A DNA stretch of 64,000 nt, taken from NCBI GenBank assembly GCA_019116885.1, contig DXAU01000058.1:1-64000 (forward strand). Direction: 5' to 3'. Each line of letters opens with the position of its first letter. Position 1 is the first letter of the stretch. The notes under the pieces are model-generated. The model was not told where the DNA came from, made no database searches, and saw only the letters and a program-made list of their open reading frames with translations. This stretch comes from Candidatus Mediterraneibacter pullistercoris (GTDB lineage Bacteria; Bacillota; Clostridia; Lachnospirales; Lachnospiraceae). Below, one piece after another: positions 1-7,440 of this stretch. Position numbers and translations under genes: made by a program.

Positions 1-1
1 A

Positions 2-133
2 CATATCGTACTTGCCCACATCAGCGGGAAGCTGAGAATGAATTTTATTAAGATCCTGCCGGGAGATAAGGTGACATTGGAGATGTCCCCGTATGATCTG
101 AGCAAGGGCAGAATCATTTGGAGGGATAAATGA
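2..133 (+). CDS. infA: Translation initiation factor IF-1 (C-terminal part, 5' end outside window)
   Basis: The first 43 codons in this frame end in a TGA stop and read as the C-terminal half of the S1-like OB fold of IF-1, finishing with GRIIWRDK, close to the usual family ending. IF-1 sits in the ribosomal A site during initiation. The gene is cut by the window edge, so its start cannot be judged. It precedes rpmJ, the normal order in Firmicutes, but is separated from it by a repeat element and an internal promoter instead of the usual short gap. Confidence 0.93.
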   Translation, partial: HIVLAHISGKLRMNFIKILPGDKVTLEMSPYDLSKGRIIWRDK

Positions 134-243
134 CCGAAAGCAACTTAGTGAAAGCGAGGCAAAGCCGAAGCTTGAACTTAGTGCGAGGTCGTTCCGTGAG
201 ATTGGCGAGGTGTTTTCGAGCCTAGCGAACGGAACTTCCTTGA
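134..243 (+). repeat. Structured intergenic repeat, copy A
   Basis: Begins immediately after the infA stop codon and is clearly related to a second copy at 1349-1472. Both start with CCGAAAGCAACTTA, share GTGCGAGG in the middle and end near CCTTGA. Two stems are supported by compensatory changes between the copies: 191-197 (GTTCCGT) with 229-235 (ACGGAAC), and inside it 205-210 with 221-226. The family is not one I can name. Confidence 0.75.
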
Positions 244-265
244 AAGAAAATTAGTAAATTAGTAG

Positions 266-295
266 TTGACTTTGATATGCATTTGATGCTATACT
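266..295 (+). promoter_or_regulatory. Probable sigma-A promoter inside the ribosomal operon
   Basis: TTGACT at 266-271, an 18-nt spacer and TATACT at 290-295. It lies just after repeat copy A and 80 nt before rpmJ, so rpmJ and the genes after it may be transcribed separately from infA. A short hairpin (ATTGGG/CCCAAT) follows at about 310-328. Confidence 0.6.
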
Positions 296-375
296 GTCAG
301 ATGGTCACTATTGGGGAGGTGTGCCCAATTGACCGGCAAATGTAGGCAGAGCAAAGAAGGGAAGGAGGATTTGAC

Positions 376-489
376 ATGAAGGTTAGATCATCAGTAAAAC
401 CAATTTGTGAAAAATGCAAAATTATTAAAAGAAAAGGAAGCATCAGAGTAATCTGCGAGAATCCGAAGCACAAACAGCGTCAAGGATAA
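376..489 (+). CDS. rpmJ: Ribosomal protein L36 (bL36)
   Basis: A 37-residue basic protein, the usual length for bL36, preceded by a strong GGAGG at 364-368. It holds the zinc-binding form of the protein: Cys11, Cys14, Cys27 and His32 make the C-C-C-H zinc ribbon. bL36 is a small large-subunit protein near the peptidyl transferase region. It sits between infA and rpsM as expected, but almost 500 nt of untranslated, hairpin-rich sequence follows it. Confidence 0.97.
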   Translation: MKVRSSVKPICEKCKIIKRKGSIRVICENPKHKQRQG

Positions 490-978
490 GCGCACGGACG
501 TGCAGCGGATTGATGCACGCTTACCAGTCAATGATACTGGAAAGCAGTAGATTCATCAATCAACGCTGAATTCGGATTTTAATTTAGGCGGCTGACAGCA
601 CGACACACAAGGCGGTGTGTAGAGCTGTTTCATATACAAGTAAGGATACACCGCACCTGTACACAGGTACCGCAGGGCGCGTGTTCTGGCATTTTCATGA
701 CAGCATGTTCAGGCAGATAAGCGAAAATGCGATTGTATATTGCTTCTAATACCCGGCATTTGCATTGGCGGATTTTTGAAAAGGAGATCCGTGCCGGGAA
801 AGGGCGCGGAAGAGAAACGCGCCTGGGCTGGGATATCGGGTGGAAAAGAGTTCAATATATTATTGAAAGAACCCGGTAGGATGCAGACACCAGACACCAG
901 AGAGCAGAGAAGATTCTGCACAGCATCCGCAGCCTCAGTTAAAGACAGTATCAAACAAAGAAAATGGAGGAAAGACAC
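490..978 (+). promoter_or_regulatory. Long hairpin-rich leader upstream of rpsM, no gene
   Basis: No credible coding sequence. At least six local stems can be drawn: 503-515 with 554-568 (CAGCG-GATTGATG against CATCAATC-AA-CGCTG, with CCAGT/ACTGG inside); 595-608 with 615-628 (ACAGC, ACACAC against GTGTGT, GCTGT); 655-659 with 664-668; 752-758 plus 769-773 with 787-798 (CCCGGCA, CGGAT against ATCCG, TGCCGGG); 803-808 with 818-823; and 837-841 plus 851-856 with 862-875. The density suggests a structured RNA, perhaps an autoregulatory leader or decayed repeats. The alpha operon of E. coli is controlled by S4 binding upstream of rpsM, so an analogous role is possible but is inference. Confidence 0.6.
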
Positions 979-1347
979 ATGGCTCGTATTGCAGGTGTAG
1001 ACTTACCAAGAGACAAACGTGTAGAAATCGGTTTGACTTATATTTACGGAATCGGAAGAACAAGCTCAAACCGCATCTTAGCAGAGGCAGGAGTTGACCC
1101 GAATACTCGCGTAAGAGATCTTACAAGTGAGGAAGTAAAGAAGATCAGCGCAGTGATCGATGAGACTCAGGTCGTAGAGGGTGATCTCAGAAGAGAGATC
1201 CAGCTCAATATCAAGAGACTGAAAGAAATCGGTTGCTACCGTGGAATCCGTCACAGAAAAGGACTTCCGGTACGTGGTCAGAAGACAAAGACTAATGCAA
1301 GAACATGCAAAGGTCCGAAGAGAACAGTTGCAAATAAGAAAAAGTAG
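979..1347 (+). CDS. rpsM: Ribosomal protein S13 (uS13)
   Basis: 122 residues, normal for uS13, beginning [20 protein letters not shown] and ending in the basic tail that reaches the P-site tRNA. The start at 979 is chosen because GGAGG lies 8-12 nt upstream; an in-frame ATG at 964 would add five residues that the family lacks. The conserved helix-two-turn-helix segment with [13 protein letters not shown] and the C-terminal [17 protein letters not shown] are both present. It is the first gene of the S13-S11-S4-alpha-L17 group; repeat copy B starts two bases after its stop. Confidence 0.98.
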   Translation: MARIAGVDLPRDKRVEIGLTYIYGIGRTSSNRILAEAGVDPNTRVRDLTSEEVKKISAVIDETQVVEGDLRREIQLNIKRLKEIGCYRGIRHRKGLPVRGQKTKTNARTCKGPKRTVANKKK

Positions 1348-1348
1348 G

Positions 1349-1472
1349 CCGAAAGCAACTTAATGAAAACGAGCTGAAAGCGAAGTTTGAATTTAGTGCG
1401 AGGCCGTTCGCGAATCTTAGCGAATGCAAGCTGACAAGCGAAGCGTGAGCTTAGCTGAGCGAACTACCTTGA
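1349..1472 (+). repeat. Structured intergenic repeat, copy B
   Basis: Second copy of the element at 134-243, again starting at the stop codon of a ribosomal protein gene. The outer stem is 1406-1411 (GTTCGC) with 1459-1464 (GCGAAC) and the inner stem is 1426-1432 with 1448-1455. Both sit at the places where copy A has different but still complementary bases. The insert between the stems differs in length. Confidence 0.75.
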
Positions 1473-1502
1473 TAAAGTATTAAAGAAAGTAGGTTAGTTT
1501 AA

Positions 1503-1898
1503 ATGGCAAAGAAGGTTGCAAAGAAAGTAACAAAAAAGCGTGTCAAGAAAAACGTTGAACGAGGACAGGCACATATCCAGTCATCTTTTAATAATACGAT
1601 CGTAACATTAACAGATACACAGGGAAATGCTCTTTCATGGGCAAGTGCAGGCGGCCTGGGATTCAGAGGTTCAAGGAAATCTACTCCGTACGCAGCGCAG
1701 ATGGCAGCTGAGACAGCAGCTAAGGCAGCACTGGTACACGGACTTAAGTCTGTAGATGTCTTTGTAAAAGGCCCGGGATCAGGACGTGAGGCAGCGATCC
1801 GTGCGCTTCAGGCATGTGGCATTGATGTAGTCAGCATCAAAGATGTGACTCCGGTTCCGCACAACGGATGCCGTCCGCCGAAACGCAGAAGAGTCTAA
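1503..1898 (+). CDS. rpsK: Ribosomal protein S11 (uS11)
   Basis: 131 residues with a lysine-rich N-terminus followed by the conserved core [18 protein letters not shown], the [14 protein letters not shown] segment and the family-typical ending [12 protein letters not shown]. uS11 lies on the platform of the 30S subunit and contacts mRNA near the exit. The ribosome binding site is weak (AGTAGG about 14 nt upstream), unlike the strong sites of its neighbours. This may be because repeat copy B fills most of the gap before it. Confidence 0.98.
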   Translation: MAKKVAKKVTKKRVKKNVERGQAHIQSSFNNTIVTLTDTQGNALSWASAGGLGFRGSRKSTPYAAQMAAETAAKAALVHGLKSVDVFVKGPGSGREAAIRALQACGIDVVSIKDVTPVPHNGCRPPKRRRV

Positions 1899-1987
1899 TC
1901 TCAGAGTGTATGAATTTGGTATAAACACGAAAGTAACTAAGGCAGCGGGCAGAATCCGCTGGTATGTATAAAATTAGGAGGATAGAC

Positions 1988-2581
1988 ATGGCAGTAAACA
2001 GAGTTCCTGTTCTTAAAAGATGCCGTTCATTAGGCATGGATCCGATTTACCTCGGAATCAATAAGAAATCTAACAGACAGTTAAAGAGATCAAACAGAAA
2101 GATGAGCGAGTATGCTCTTCAGCTTCGCGAGAAACAGAAAGCAAAATTCATCTACGGCGTTCTCGAGAAACCGTTCAGAAATTACTATGCAAAGGCAAAA
2201 CAGATGGAAGGCATGACAGGTGAAAACCTGATGCGTCTTCTTGAATCCAGACTGGACAATGTAATGTTCCGTATGGGATTTGCAAGAACGAGAAAAGAAG
2301 CAAGACAGATCGTAGACCACAAGCACGTACTTGTAAACGGCAAGCAGGTAAACATTCCGTCTTACCTTGTAAAAGCCGGAGATGTGATCTCTATCAAAGA
2401 GAATAAGAAAGGTTCACCGAGATACAAAGAAATTCTCGAAGTGACAGGCGGAAATATGATTCCGGACTGGCTTGAAGTTGATTCAGAGAATCTGACAGGT
2501 ACAGTAAAAGAGCTTCCGGCAAGAGACGCGATAGATGTTCCTGTAGATGAGATGCTGATCGTCGAGCTGTATTCTAAGTAA
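1988..2581 (+). CDS. rpsD: Ribosomal protein S4 (uS4)
   Basis: 197 residues. The start at 1988 follows AGGAGG at 1977-1982; an upstream in-frame ATG at 1964 would add eight residues before this site and is rejected. The N-terminal domain is the cysteine-poor form without a zinc knuckle. The S4 RNA-binding domain is visible at about residues 87-150, with [21 protein letters not shown] and the [11 protein letters not shown] loop. uS4 is a primary 16S rRNA binder and, in several bacteria, represses its own operon. Confidence 0.98.
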   Translation: MAVNRVPVLKRCRSLGMDPIYLGINKKSNRQLKRSNRKMSEYALQLREKQKAKFIYGVLEKPFRNYYAKAKQMEGMTGENLMRLLESRLDNVMFRMGFARTRKEARQIVDHKHVLVNGKQVNIPSYLVKAGDVISIKENKKGSPRYKEILEVTGGNMIPDWLEVDSENLTGTVKELPARDAIDVPVDEMLIVELYSK

Positions 2582-2640
2582 TATCGGCTGAAACAGCGTA
2601 CCCCTTCAACATTTTAAAACCCATAAGGAGGGTCTGTGTA

Positions 2641-3600
2641 GTGTTTGATTTTAATAAACCCAATATTGAAATTACGGATGTTTCAGATGACAAAAAGTAC
2701 GGAAGATTTGTCGTAGAGCCTCTGGAAAGGGGCTATGGCACGACACTTGGAAACTCTCTGAGGAGGATCATGCTTTCTTCTCTTCCGGGAGCTGCTATCA
2801 GTTCTGTAAAGATCGACGGCGTACTTCATGAGTTCAGCTCCATCCCGGGGGTAAAGGAGGATGTGACAGAGATCATCATGAATCTGAAATCTCTGGCCAT
2901 CAAGAACACCTCCGAGTCTGATGAAGTCAAGACAGCATATATCGAGTTCGAGGGCGAGGGCGTTGTTACAGGCGCTGATATTCAGGCGGATTCCGATATC
3001 GAGATCGTCAATCCGGATCAGGTCATCGCTACATTGAGCGGCGGCAAAGACTGCAAACTGTATATGGAACTTACCATTACAAAAGGCAGAGGTTATGTGA
3101 GCGCAGATAAAAATAAGACTGAGGACATGCCGATTGGTGTGATCCCGATTGATTCCGTCTATACGCCGGTTGACCGTGTGAATCTCACTGTGGAAAATAC
3201 CCGTGTGGGTCAGATCACGGATTACGATAAACTGACACTGGACGTGTGGACAGAGGGAACGATGCTCCCGGACGAGGCTGTCAGCCTTGCCGCGAAAGTT
3301 TTAAGTGAGCATCTGAAACTCTTCGTTGATCTCTCTGAAGTTGCTCAGGCAGCAGAAGTTATGATCGAGAAAGAGGATGACGAGAAAGAGAAAGTCCTTG
3401 AGATGAGTATTGACGAGCTGGAGCTTTCTGTGCGCTCCTACAATTGTCTGAAGAGAGCCGGAATTAATACCGTTGAAGAGCTTACAAACAAGACTCCTGA
3501 GGATATGATGAAAGTTCGTAATCTCGGACGGAAATCACTCGAGGAAGTACTTGCGAAGCTCAAAGAGCTTAATCTGGAGTTAAACCAAGGCGAAGAATAA
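2641..3600 (+). CDS. rpoA: RNA polymerase alpha subunit
   Basis: 319 residues with a GTG start eight nt after AAGGAGGG. The N-terminal assembly domain (about 1-230) has the dimer-forming [18 protein letters not shown] and [15 protein letters not shown] segments. An acidic linker near 240-250 is followed by the C-terminal domain (about 255-312) with the two helix-hairpin-helix-like motifs [14 protein letters not shown] and [12 protein letters not shown] that touch UP elements and activators. It stands between rpsD and rplQ, the standard Firmicutes order. Confidence 0.98.
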   Translation: MFDFNKPNIEITDVSDDKKYGRFVVEPLERGYGTTLGNSLRRIMLSSLPGAAISSVKIDGVLHEFSSIPGVKEDVTEIIMNLKSLAIKNTSESDEVKTAYIEFEGEGVVTGADIQADSDIEIVNPDQVIATLSGGKDCKLYMELTITKGRGYVSADKNKTEDMPIGVIPIDSVYTPVDRVNLTVENTRVGQITDYDKLTLDVWTEGTMLPDEAVSLAAKVLSEHLKLFVDLSEVAQAAEVMIEKEDDEKEKVLEMSIDELELSVRSYNCLKRAGINTVEELTNKTPEDMMKVRNLGRKSLEEVLAKLKELNLELNQGEE

Positions 3601-3818
3601 TTGTAACAGATCAGTTCACAGATGGGTGAACTGATACAGATAAATCTCTGCCGGTAAGCCCGAAGAGCACGGCAGAGGCATTTGATTAATAAGCCCGAAG
3701 ATGCATAACCAAATGTGAGATTCCAGTTCAGCCATGTATCGGCCGGGAACAGAACCCATGCCTGGTTGGTTTTGCGAACGGCGCGTCTGAACGTAAGAGT
3801 ATTAGGAGGAAATTAGAA
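3601..3818 (+). promoter_or_regulatory. Structured gap between rpoA and rplQ
   Basis: 218 nt without a gene. Two clean hairpins occur: 3613-3619 with 3626-3632 (AGTTCAC/GTGAACT) and 3646-3653 with 3670-3677 (CTCTGCCG/CGGCAGAG). Neither is followed by a T-run, so they look like leader or processing structures, not terminators. AGGAGG before rplQ lies at 3804-3809. Confidence 0.5.
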
Positions 3819-4355
3819 ATGGCAAAGTATAGAAAACTCGGCAGGACATCCAGTCAGAGAAAAGCGTTGATCAGAAATCAGGTAACAGCTCTTCTCAACA
3901 ACGGAAAGATCGTTACAACAGAGGCTAAAGCGAAAGAGATCCGCAAAGTTGCAGAGAAGCTCATCGCGATGGCAGTAAAGGAGAAAGACAACTTTGACGA
4001 AGTAACTGTTACAGCCAAGGTTGCCCGCAAGGACAAAGACGGCAAGAGAGTGAAAGAAGTTGTGGATGGAAAGAAAGTAACAATCTACGATGAGACAGAG
4101 AAGAAGATCAAAAAAGACCAGCCGAGCCGTCTCCATGCAAGACGTGAGATGATGAAAGTTCTCTGCCCGGTAACAGAAGTTCCGGAGAAAGCAGCGGGAA
4201 GAAAAGCCGGTACAAAGAAGGTCGATATGGTAGAGAAGCTCTTTACAGAGATCGCACCGAAGTATACGGACCGCAATGGCGGATATACGAGAATTATCAA
4301 GATCGGACAGCGTAAAGGCGACGCTGCTATGGAAGTTCTGATCGAACTTGTATAA
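3819..4355 (+). CDS. rplQ: Ribosomal protein L17 (bL17)
   Basis: 178 residues, longer than the roughly 120-residue E. coli protein. The conserved N-terminus [20 protein letters not shown] and the ending [16 protein letters not shown] flank a lysine-rich insertion (about residues 60-130), a form common in Clostridia. bL17 sits near the polypeptide exit tunnel. It is the last gene of the operon and is followed by a strong terminator. Confidence 0.97.
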   Translation: MAKYRKLGRTSSQRKALIRNQVTALLNNGKIVTTEAKAKEIRKVAEKLIAMAVKEKDNFDEVTVTAKVARKDKDGKRVKEVVDGKKVTIYDETEKKIKKDQPSRLHARREMMKVLCPVTEVPEKAAGRKAGTKKVDMVEKLFTEIAPKYTDRNGGYTRIIKIGQRKGDAAMEVLIELV

Positions 4356-4406
4356 ATGAATAGATAATGAATCGATAATAAGTTAATTATTTACCGCCGG
4401 GTAAAT

Positions 4407-4467
4407 AAAAGCGTTGAAGCTGTGTCGGCAGGCCATAGGAGACACAGGTTTGGCGCTTTTTCTTTTT
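4407..4467 (+). terminator. Rho-independent terminator of the ribosomal operon
   Basis: Two-part stem: AAAAGCG (4407-4413) with CGCTTTT (4454-4460), enclosing CTGTGTC (4420-4426) with GACACAG (4441-4447), followed by a run of T interrupted by one C. Confidence 0.85.
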
Positions 4468-4470
4468 GCA

Positions 4471-4584
4471 TCAGCGACGAGCCGAAGTCCGGGCTTGCCT
4501 GGGACCTTGGCGACCGCTTAAAATCCCGGAATGTGCCTCTTGGTACTTCCGGTGACTGCGGATGTATGAGAATGATACATAACA
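4471..4584 (+). promoter_or_regulatory. Structured leader upstream of the guanidinium exporter
   Basis: Three local hairpins precede the start codon. The first pairs 4481-4490 (GCCGAAGTCC) with 4502-4511 (GGACCTTGGC) and is closed further by AGCG/CGCT (4473-4476 with 4515-4518) around an internal ACGA. The second pairs CCGGAA...TGCC with GGTA...TTCCGG at about 4526-4551. The third is a short ATGTAT/ATACAT stem at about 4562-4580. Exporters of this family are often under guanidine riboswitches, but I do not see the conserved sequence blocks of guanidine-I or the paired ACGR loops of guanidine-II. Confidence 0.45.
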
Positions 4585-4603
4585 GAAAAGAGAGGAAAAT
4601 AGT

Positions 4604-4924
4604 ATGGAATGGGTATATCTGATGATTGCAGGAGGACTTGAAGTATTCTGGTCCACATGTATGAAATTTTCTAATGGATTTACGGAACTGAAATTTACGA
4701 TACTGACGATCGTTGGTATGATATTCAGCTTTTTGTTTCTGTCCCAGGCGACAAAGAGTCTGCCCCTTGGAACGTCTTATGCGATCTGGACAGGAATCGG
4801 AGCGCTTGGAGCCGTGATCGTGGGTATTGTGCTGTTTAAGGAGCCGGTCACAGCGGCAAGGATATTCTTCGTGTCACTGCTCCTGATCGGGATCGTGGGG
4901 CTGAAAGCAACGTCAGGGCATTGA
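4604..4924 (+). CDS. gdx: Small multidrug resistance family guanidinium exporter (Gdx/SugE type)
   Basis: 106 residues with four membrane helices, the usual size of the SMR family. Glu13 in the first helix is the essential coupling residue. The segment SLPLGTSYAIWTGIGA is diagnostic of the Gdx (formerly SugE) branch, not the EmrE drug pumps, and the ending GIVGLKATSGH also fits. Gdx works as a dual-topology dimer in the cytoplasmic membrane, exchanging guanidinium for protons. It stands alone, with its own ribosome binding site (AGAGAGGA) and a structured leader in front. No partner SMR gene of the paired type is present. Confidence 0.9.
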   Translation: MEWVYLMIAGGLEVFWSTCMKFSNGFTELKFTILTIVGMIFSFLFLSQATKSLPLGTSYAIWTGIGALGAVIVGIVLFKEPVTAARIFFVSLLLIGIVGLKATSGH

Positions 4925-4953
4925 TGGCGGATAATTAAAGCAAGAAAGAAACG

Positions 4954-4996
4954 AAACAGCGGATTACAATTTTACCATTGTTTTTCTGCTGTTTTT
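4954..4996. terminator. Bidirectional terminator between gdx and the XRE regulator
   Basis: AAACAGC (4954-4960) pairs with GCTGTTT (4988-4994) and ACAAT (4966-4970) with ATTGT (4977-4981). T-runs are available on either strand between the two convergent genes. Confidence 0.65.
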
Positions 4997-5283
4997 CATT
5001 TCTGATTTCCAGCATTCTTAGTTGTTGTGATTGTGTAGCGGATGATATCTCCCGGCGTACAATCCAGAATGTAGCATATCCGGGCGAGAATATCAGCGTC
5101 GATCCGTTCCACGTGTCCGCTATACCATTTATCAATCACTTCAAAACGAGCATTAATAGCACGGGCAAGAGCGTTTCTCGTAATCCCCTTTTTATCCATA
5201 TGCTCTTTTAAATGAATCTCTATATATCCGTAATCATTTAAAGTATAAAGTGTATTTTTTATAGATGTCATTTCTTTTTTCAT
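4996..5283 (-). CDS. Small XRE/Cro-type HTH regulator
   Basis: 95 residues. A Cro/C1-type helix-turn-helix is visible at about residues 24-82: HLKEHMDKKGITRNALARAI, then FEVIDKWYSG as recognition region and ILDCTPGDIIRYTI as the last helix. No additional domain. The start at 5283 has no clear Shine-Dalgarno; an ATG at 5271 is an alternative. The gene is divergent from the sortase-anchored surface protein, and a perfect 20-bp palindrome covers the intervening promoter, so control of the surface protein (and of itself) is a natural inference. Identity beyond the HTH family is unknown. Confidence 0.8.
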   Translation of the reverse strand: MKKEMTSIKNTLYTLNDYGYIEIHLKEHMDKKGITRNALARAINARFEVIDKWYSGHVERIDADILARICYILDCTPGDIIRYTITTTKNAGNQK

Positions 5284-5311
5284 ATTTATATACTATCTGA
5301 AAAGAAAATAC

Positions 5312-5352
5312 TTGACGAATCCTATATATATAGTTACTATATATATAGTAAC
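5312..5352 (+). promoter_or_regulatory. Promoter with palindromic operator for the surface protein gene
   Basis: TTGACG (5312-5317), 17-nt spacer, TACTAT (5335-5340). A perfect 20-bp palindrome at 5333-5352 (GTTACTATAT followed by its complement) sits on the -10 box, and a partly matching AT repeat precedes it. The position suits a repressor such as the adjacent XRE protein. Confidence 0.6.
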
Positions 5353-5447
5353 CAACTGCTTTATGGATATTATAATAGTTATGTATTAATAAATAGTGAA
5401 AGATAATAACGAGGCATTACTAAATAGTGAAAAGGAAGGGAAAGGTA

Positions 5448-7160
5448 ATGAGAAGAAAGAGAAAAGCAGCGGCGATAATTTCTGCTATCCTGATTGCTGT
5501 ACTGTTGTGTTCACTGACTGTTACTGCCGCTGAAGCCGATGATAATGCAGTAATGACAGCAAGAAACACATCGGGGCTTACTATTAGCGGAGGCTCAAGT
5601 CCAAGCTCGGGTTCAAACCCATGGAATATATTGCAGAGCGGGGATCAAGTTAATATAACTATTGATGTTAGTAACAATACGTCCGAAGATATCTATCTTT
5701 CAGGAGCCAGTCTCAAGTTTGAGGCGACTAATGATCCATTTAATCTGTTTCCGGAGACAATAGCTCAAAATACGATAGAAGGTATGGTCCCGGCAGATTC
5801 ATATTTAAGCATTCCGGTATCTGCTGTTGTTCCGGATACTACGGGTATTCTGGATGACAGCAAGCCTGTGGACTGGGTAAAAGGCGATTTTATCCTGGTT
5901 GCTTCGGATGGAAATGAAATAGGAAGATTTCCGGTCGATTTTGCAATATGCCGTCCACCTTTAGAACTGATAGTTTCAGTGGAATCAGAAACAGGAGAGG
6001 TATGGGAAGGCGCTGAAAATCCGTTTACCATAAAAGTGACAAACCCGACGGCAGTAGACGCGACAGATGTTACTGTAAGAGCAACCTTACATGCAGCATC
6101 CGAAAACAGGGGGGATACTGTTGGGGAGACTATATATATTGGCCCTGTAGATATTAAGGCTGGAGCGACAGAGGTATTCCCGGCAGAGCTGTATATTGAA
6201 AGAGGAGCTGTAGATGCTATACAGTGGAATGGTGAGGACTTTTCAACAAGTATATTAGCCCATGCAGAAAGTCAAGTAGAGTCCAATGGAATAGCAATTC
6301 CTGTATTTGAGGGGGACGCCAGATATGCGGTTGAATATCACGAAGAGGGAGAGAATACGCATACACATGTCTGGGAGTCGGAGAGGATATATGATGAGAC
6401 TTACTGCTGGAGACCGTGTTCTGTGGCGGGATGTACAGCCCAGGAAGATAAACTGGAACATAATCTGGACCTTGTAATAGATACTGAGTCTACTGAAGAG
6501 CGCGACGGAGAGGGACATTATGAATGTACCTATGGATGCGGTTATAAGAGCGAGAGTTTTACCATAGCATATACAGCATCTACAAAACGTCTTGAAGGCG
6601 GATACGGGGTGACAATGTATATTCCGGAATATGCGCCGGATGGCCTGGAGCTTAAGGTTACTGTCAGCGATGGTTCGGAAGAGAAAGAAGTTATTGGGAA
6701 GCTGATGGATATAGAGGGAGACAGGATAAAGACATTTGACCTGTCGCTTCTTAGAAACGGATATCCATATGAGTATAATGGGCAATTCAGATCCACAGTA
6801 TCGCTGCCTGTTCCAGAAGGCTGGGATATGGACAGACTTGCATTCTATTATCTCGATGAAGCAGCAGGCGAAGCTACATCAGTTGCTTTCGATGTGGATA
6901 AAGAGAATAGAACTATTCTGTTCGAGACAGAGCATTTCAGCCGTTATGCATTGGCGCAAAAGGCGGAGACAACAGCAACGGAACTAACACCACAGGGGAA
7001 TGAACAGGATGAAGGCACTACCACACAGATAAGCGAGGAAGACAATGCTTTCGGAGTGCCCCAAACGGGTGATGAAACAAATCTGTGGTTATATCTTGTG
7101 CTGTTGATCGCTGCAGGAGTTGTGTTAGTCTCTCTATATATAAAGAAAAAGATCAGATAA
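5448..7160 (+). CDS. Sortase-anchored surface protein with VPQTG motif
   Basis: 570 residues from the ATG at 5448, chosen because AAGGAAGGG (about 5432-5440) lies just before it; a GTG at 5427 would place that site inside the coding region. A signal peptide (basic start, hydrophobic 7-24, cleavage near Ala28) is followed by beta-rich CARDB/DUF11-like segments. A cysteine/histidine-rich stretch near residues 305-370 (HTHVW, YCWRPC, YECTYGCGY) resembles zinc-ribbon-like repeats of gut Clostridia surface proteins. The C-terminus has VPQTG (537-541), a variant of the LPXTG sorting signal, then a membrane helix and KKKIR. It is therefore a peptidoglycan-linked surface protein of unknown ligand. 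No sortase gene is nearby. Confidence 0.85.
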   Translation: MRRKRKAAAIISAILIAVLLCSLTVTAAEADDNAVMTARNTSGLTISGGSSPSSGSNPWNILQSGDQVNITIDVSNNTSEDIYLSGASLKFEATNDPFNLFPETIAQNTIEGMVPADSYLSIPVSAVVPDTTGILDDSKPVDWVKGDFILVASDGNEIGRFPVDFAICRPPLELIVSVESETGEVWEGAENPFTIKVTNPTAVDATDVTVRATLHAASENRGDTVGETIYIGPVDIKAGATEVFPAELYIERGAVDAIQWNGEDFSTSILAHAESQVESNGIAIPVFEGDARYAVEYHEEGENTHTHVWESERIYDETYCWRPCSVAGCTAQEDKLEHNLDLVIDTESTEERDGEGHYECTYGCGYKSESFTIAYTASTKRLEGGYGVTMYIPEYAPDGLELKVTVSDGSEEKEVIGKLMDIEGDRIKTFDLSLLRNGYPYEYNGQFRSTVSLPVPEGWDMDRLAFYYLDEAAGEATSVAFDVDKENRTILFETEHFSRYALAQKAETTATELTPQGNEQDEGTTTQISEEDNAFGVPQTGDETNLWLYLVLLIAAGVVLVSLYIKKKIR

Positions 7161-7228
7161 AGAGATGCACAGTCAGATCGCCGGAAATACCAAAAGGCAA
7201 ATTCCAGCCTTGTAAGCAATCATAAATG

Positions 7229-7266
7229 AAACCGTCGTGCCGGATTGACCGGCAGGGCGGTTTATT
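7229..7266 (+). terminator. Terminator-like hairpin after the surface protein gene
   Basis: AAACCG (7229-7234) with CGGTTT (7258-7263) and TGCCGG (7238-7243) with CCGGCA (7249-7254), separated by a 3x3 internal loop. The T-tail is short. Confidence 0.6.
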
Positions 7267-7348
7267 GGCTTATAGGTATTGTTAAAAGAAACATTGTATT
7301 AAATAAAGATAGCAATTATATAAAATGCACAATAAATGTTAAAAAGTA

Positions 7349-7388
7349 ACGTTAATATATTAACAAAAAATTAACGATATCCTATACT
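7349..7388 (+). promoter_or_regulatory. Rex-type operator overlapping the adhE promoter
   Basis: The site at 7349-7366 (ACGTTAATATATTAACAA) matches the Rex consensus TTGTTAA-N4-TTAACAA at all specified positions but the first two. It overlaps the -35 box TTAACA (7360-7365), which is 17 nt from TATACT (7383-7388). Rex is the NADH/NAD+-sensing repressor of adhE in many Clostridia. A second possible promoter is TTGTAT at 7294-7299 with TATATA at 7317-7322. Confidence 0.65.
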
Positions 7389-7440
7389 TAGAATCGTGGT
7401 AGGCAACCAGTAAATTTTAAGTACAGGAGGATTTATCAAA

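Noticed and set aside
329-379. A 16-codon TTG-started leader frame overlapping the rpmJ start as ATGA
   Set aside because: The SD-like GGGGAGG lies about 12 nt before it, but TTG is a poor start and there is no sign of conservation; possible, not supportable.
740-1000. 86-codon open frame across the rpsM leader
   Set aside because: Runs into rpsM in another frame, has no ribosome binding site and its sequence is explained by hairpin arms.
3646-3677. Terminator between rpoA and rplQ
   Set aside because: Good stem but no T-run; rplQ has no clear promoter of its own, so transcription must pass.
4422-4622. 66-codon frame before gdx
   Set aside because: Begins inside the operon terminator and overlaps the gdx start; composition is not protein-like.
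5330-5352. Palindrome at 5333 as a Rex or CIRCE element
   Set aside because: It lacks TTGTTAA or TTAGCACTC halves; treated as an operator of unknown specificity.
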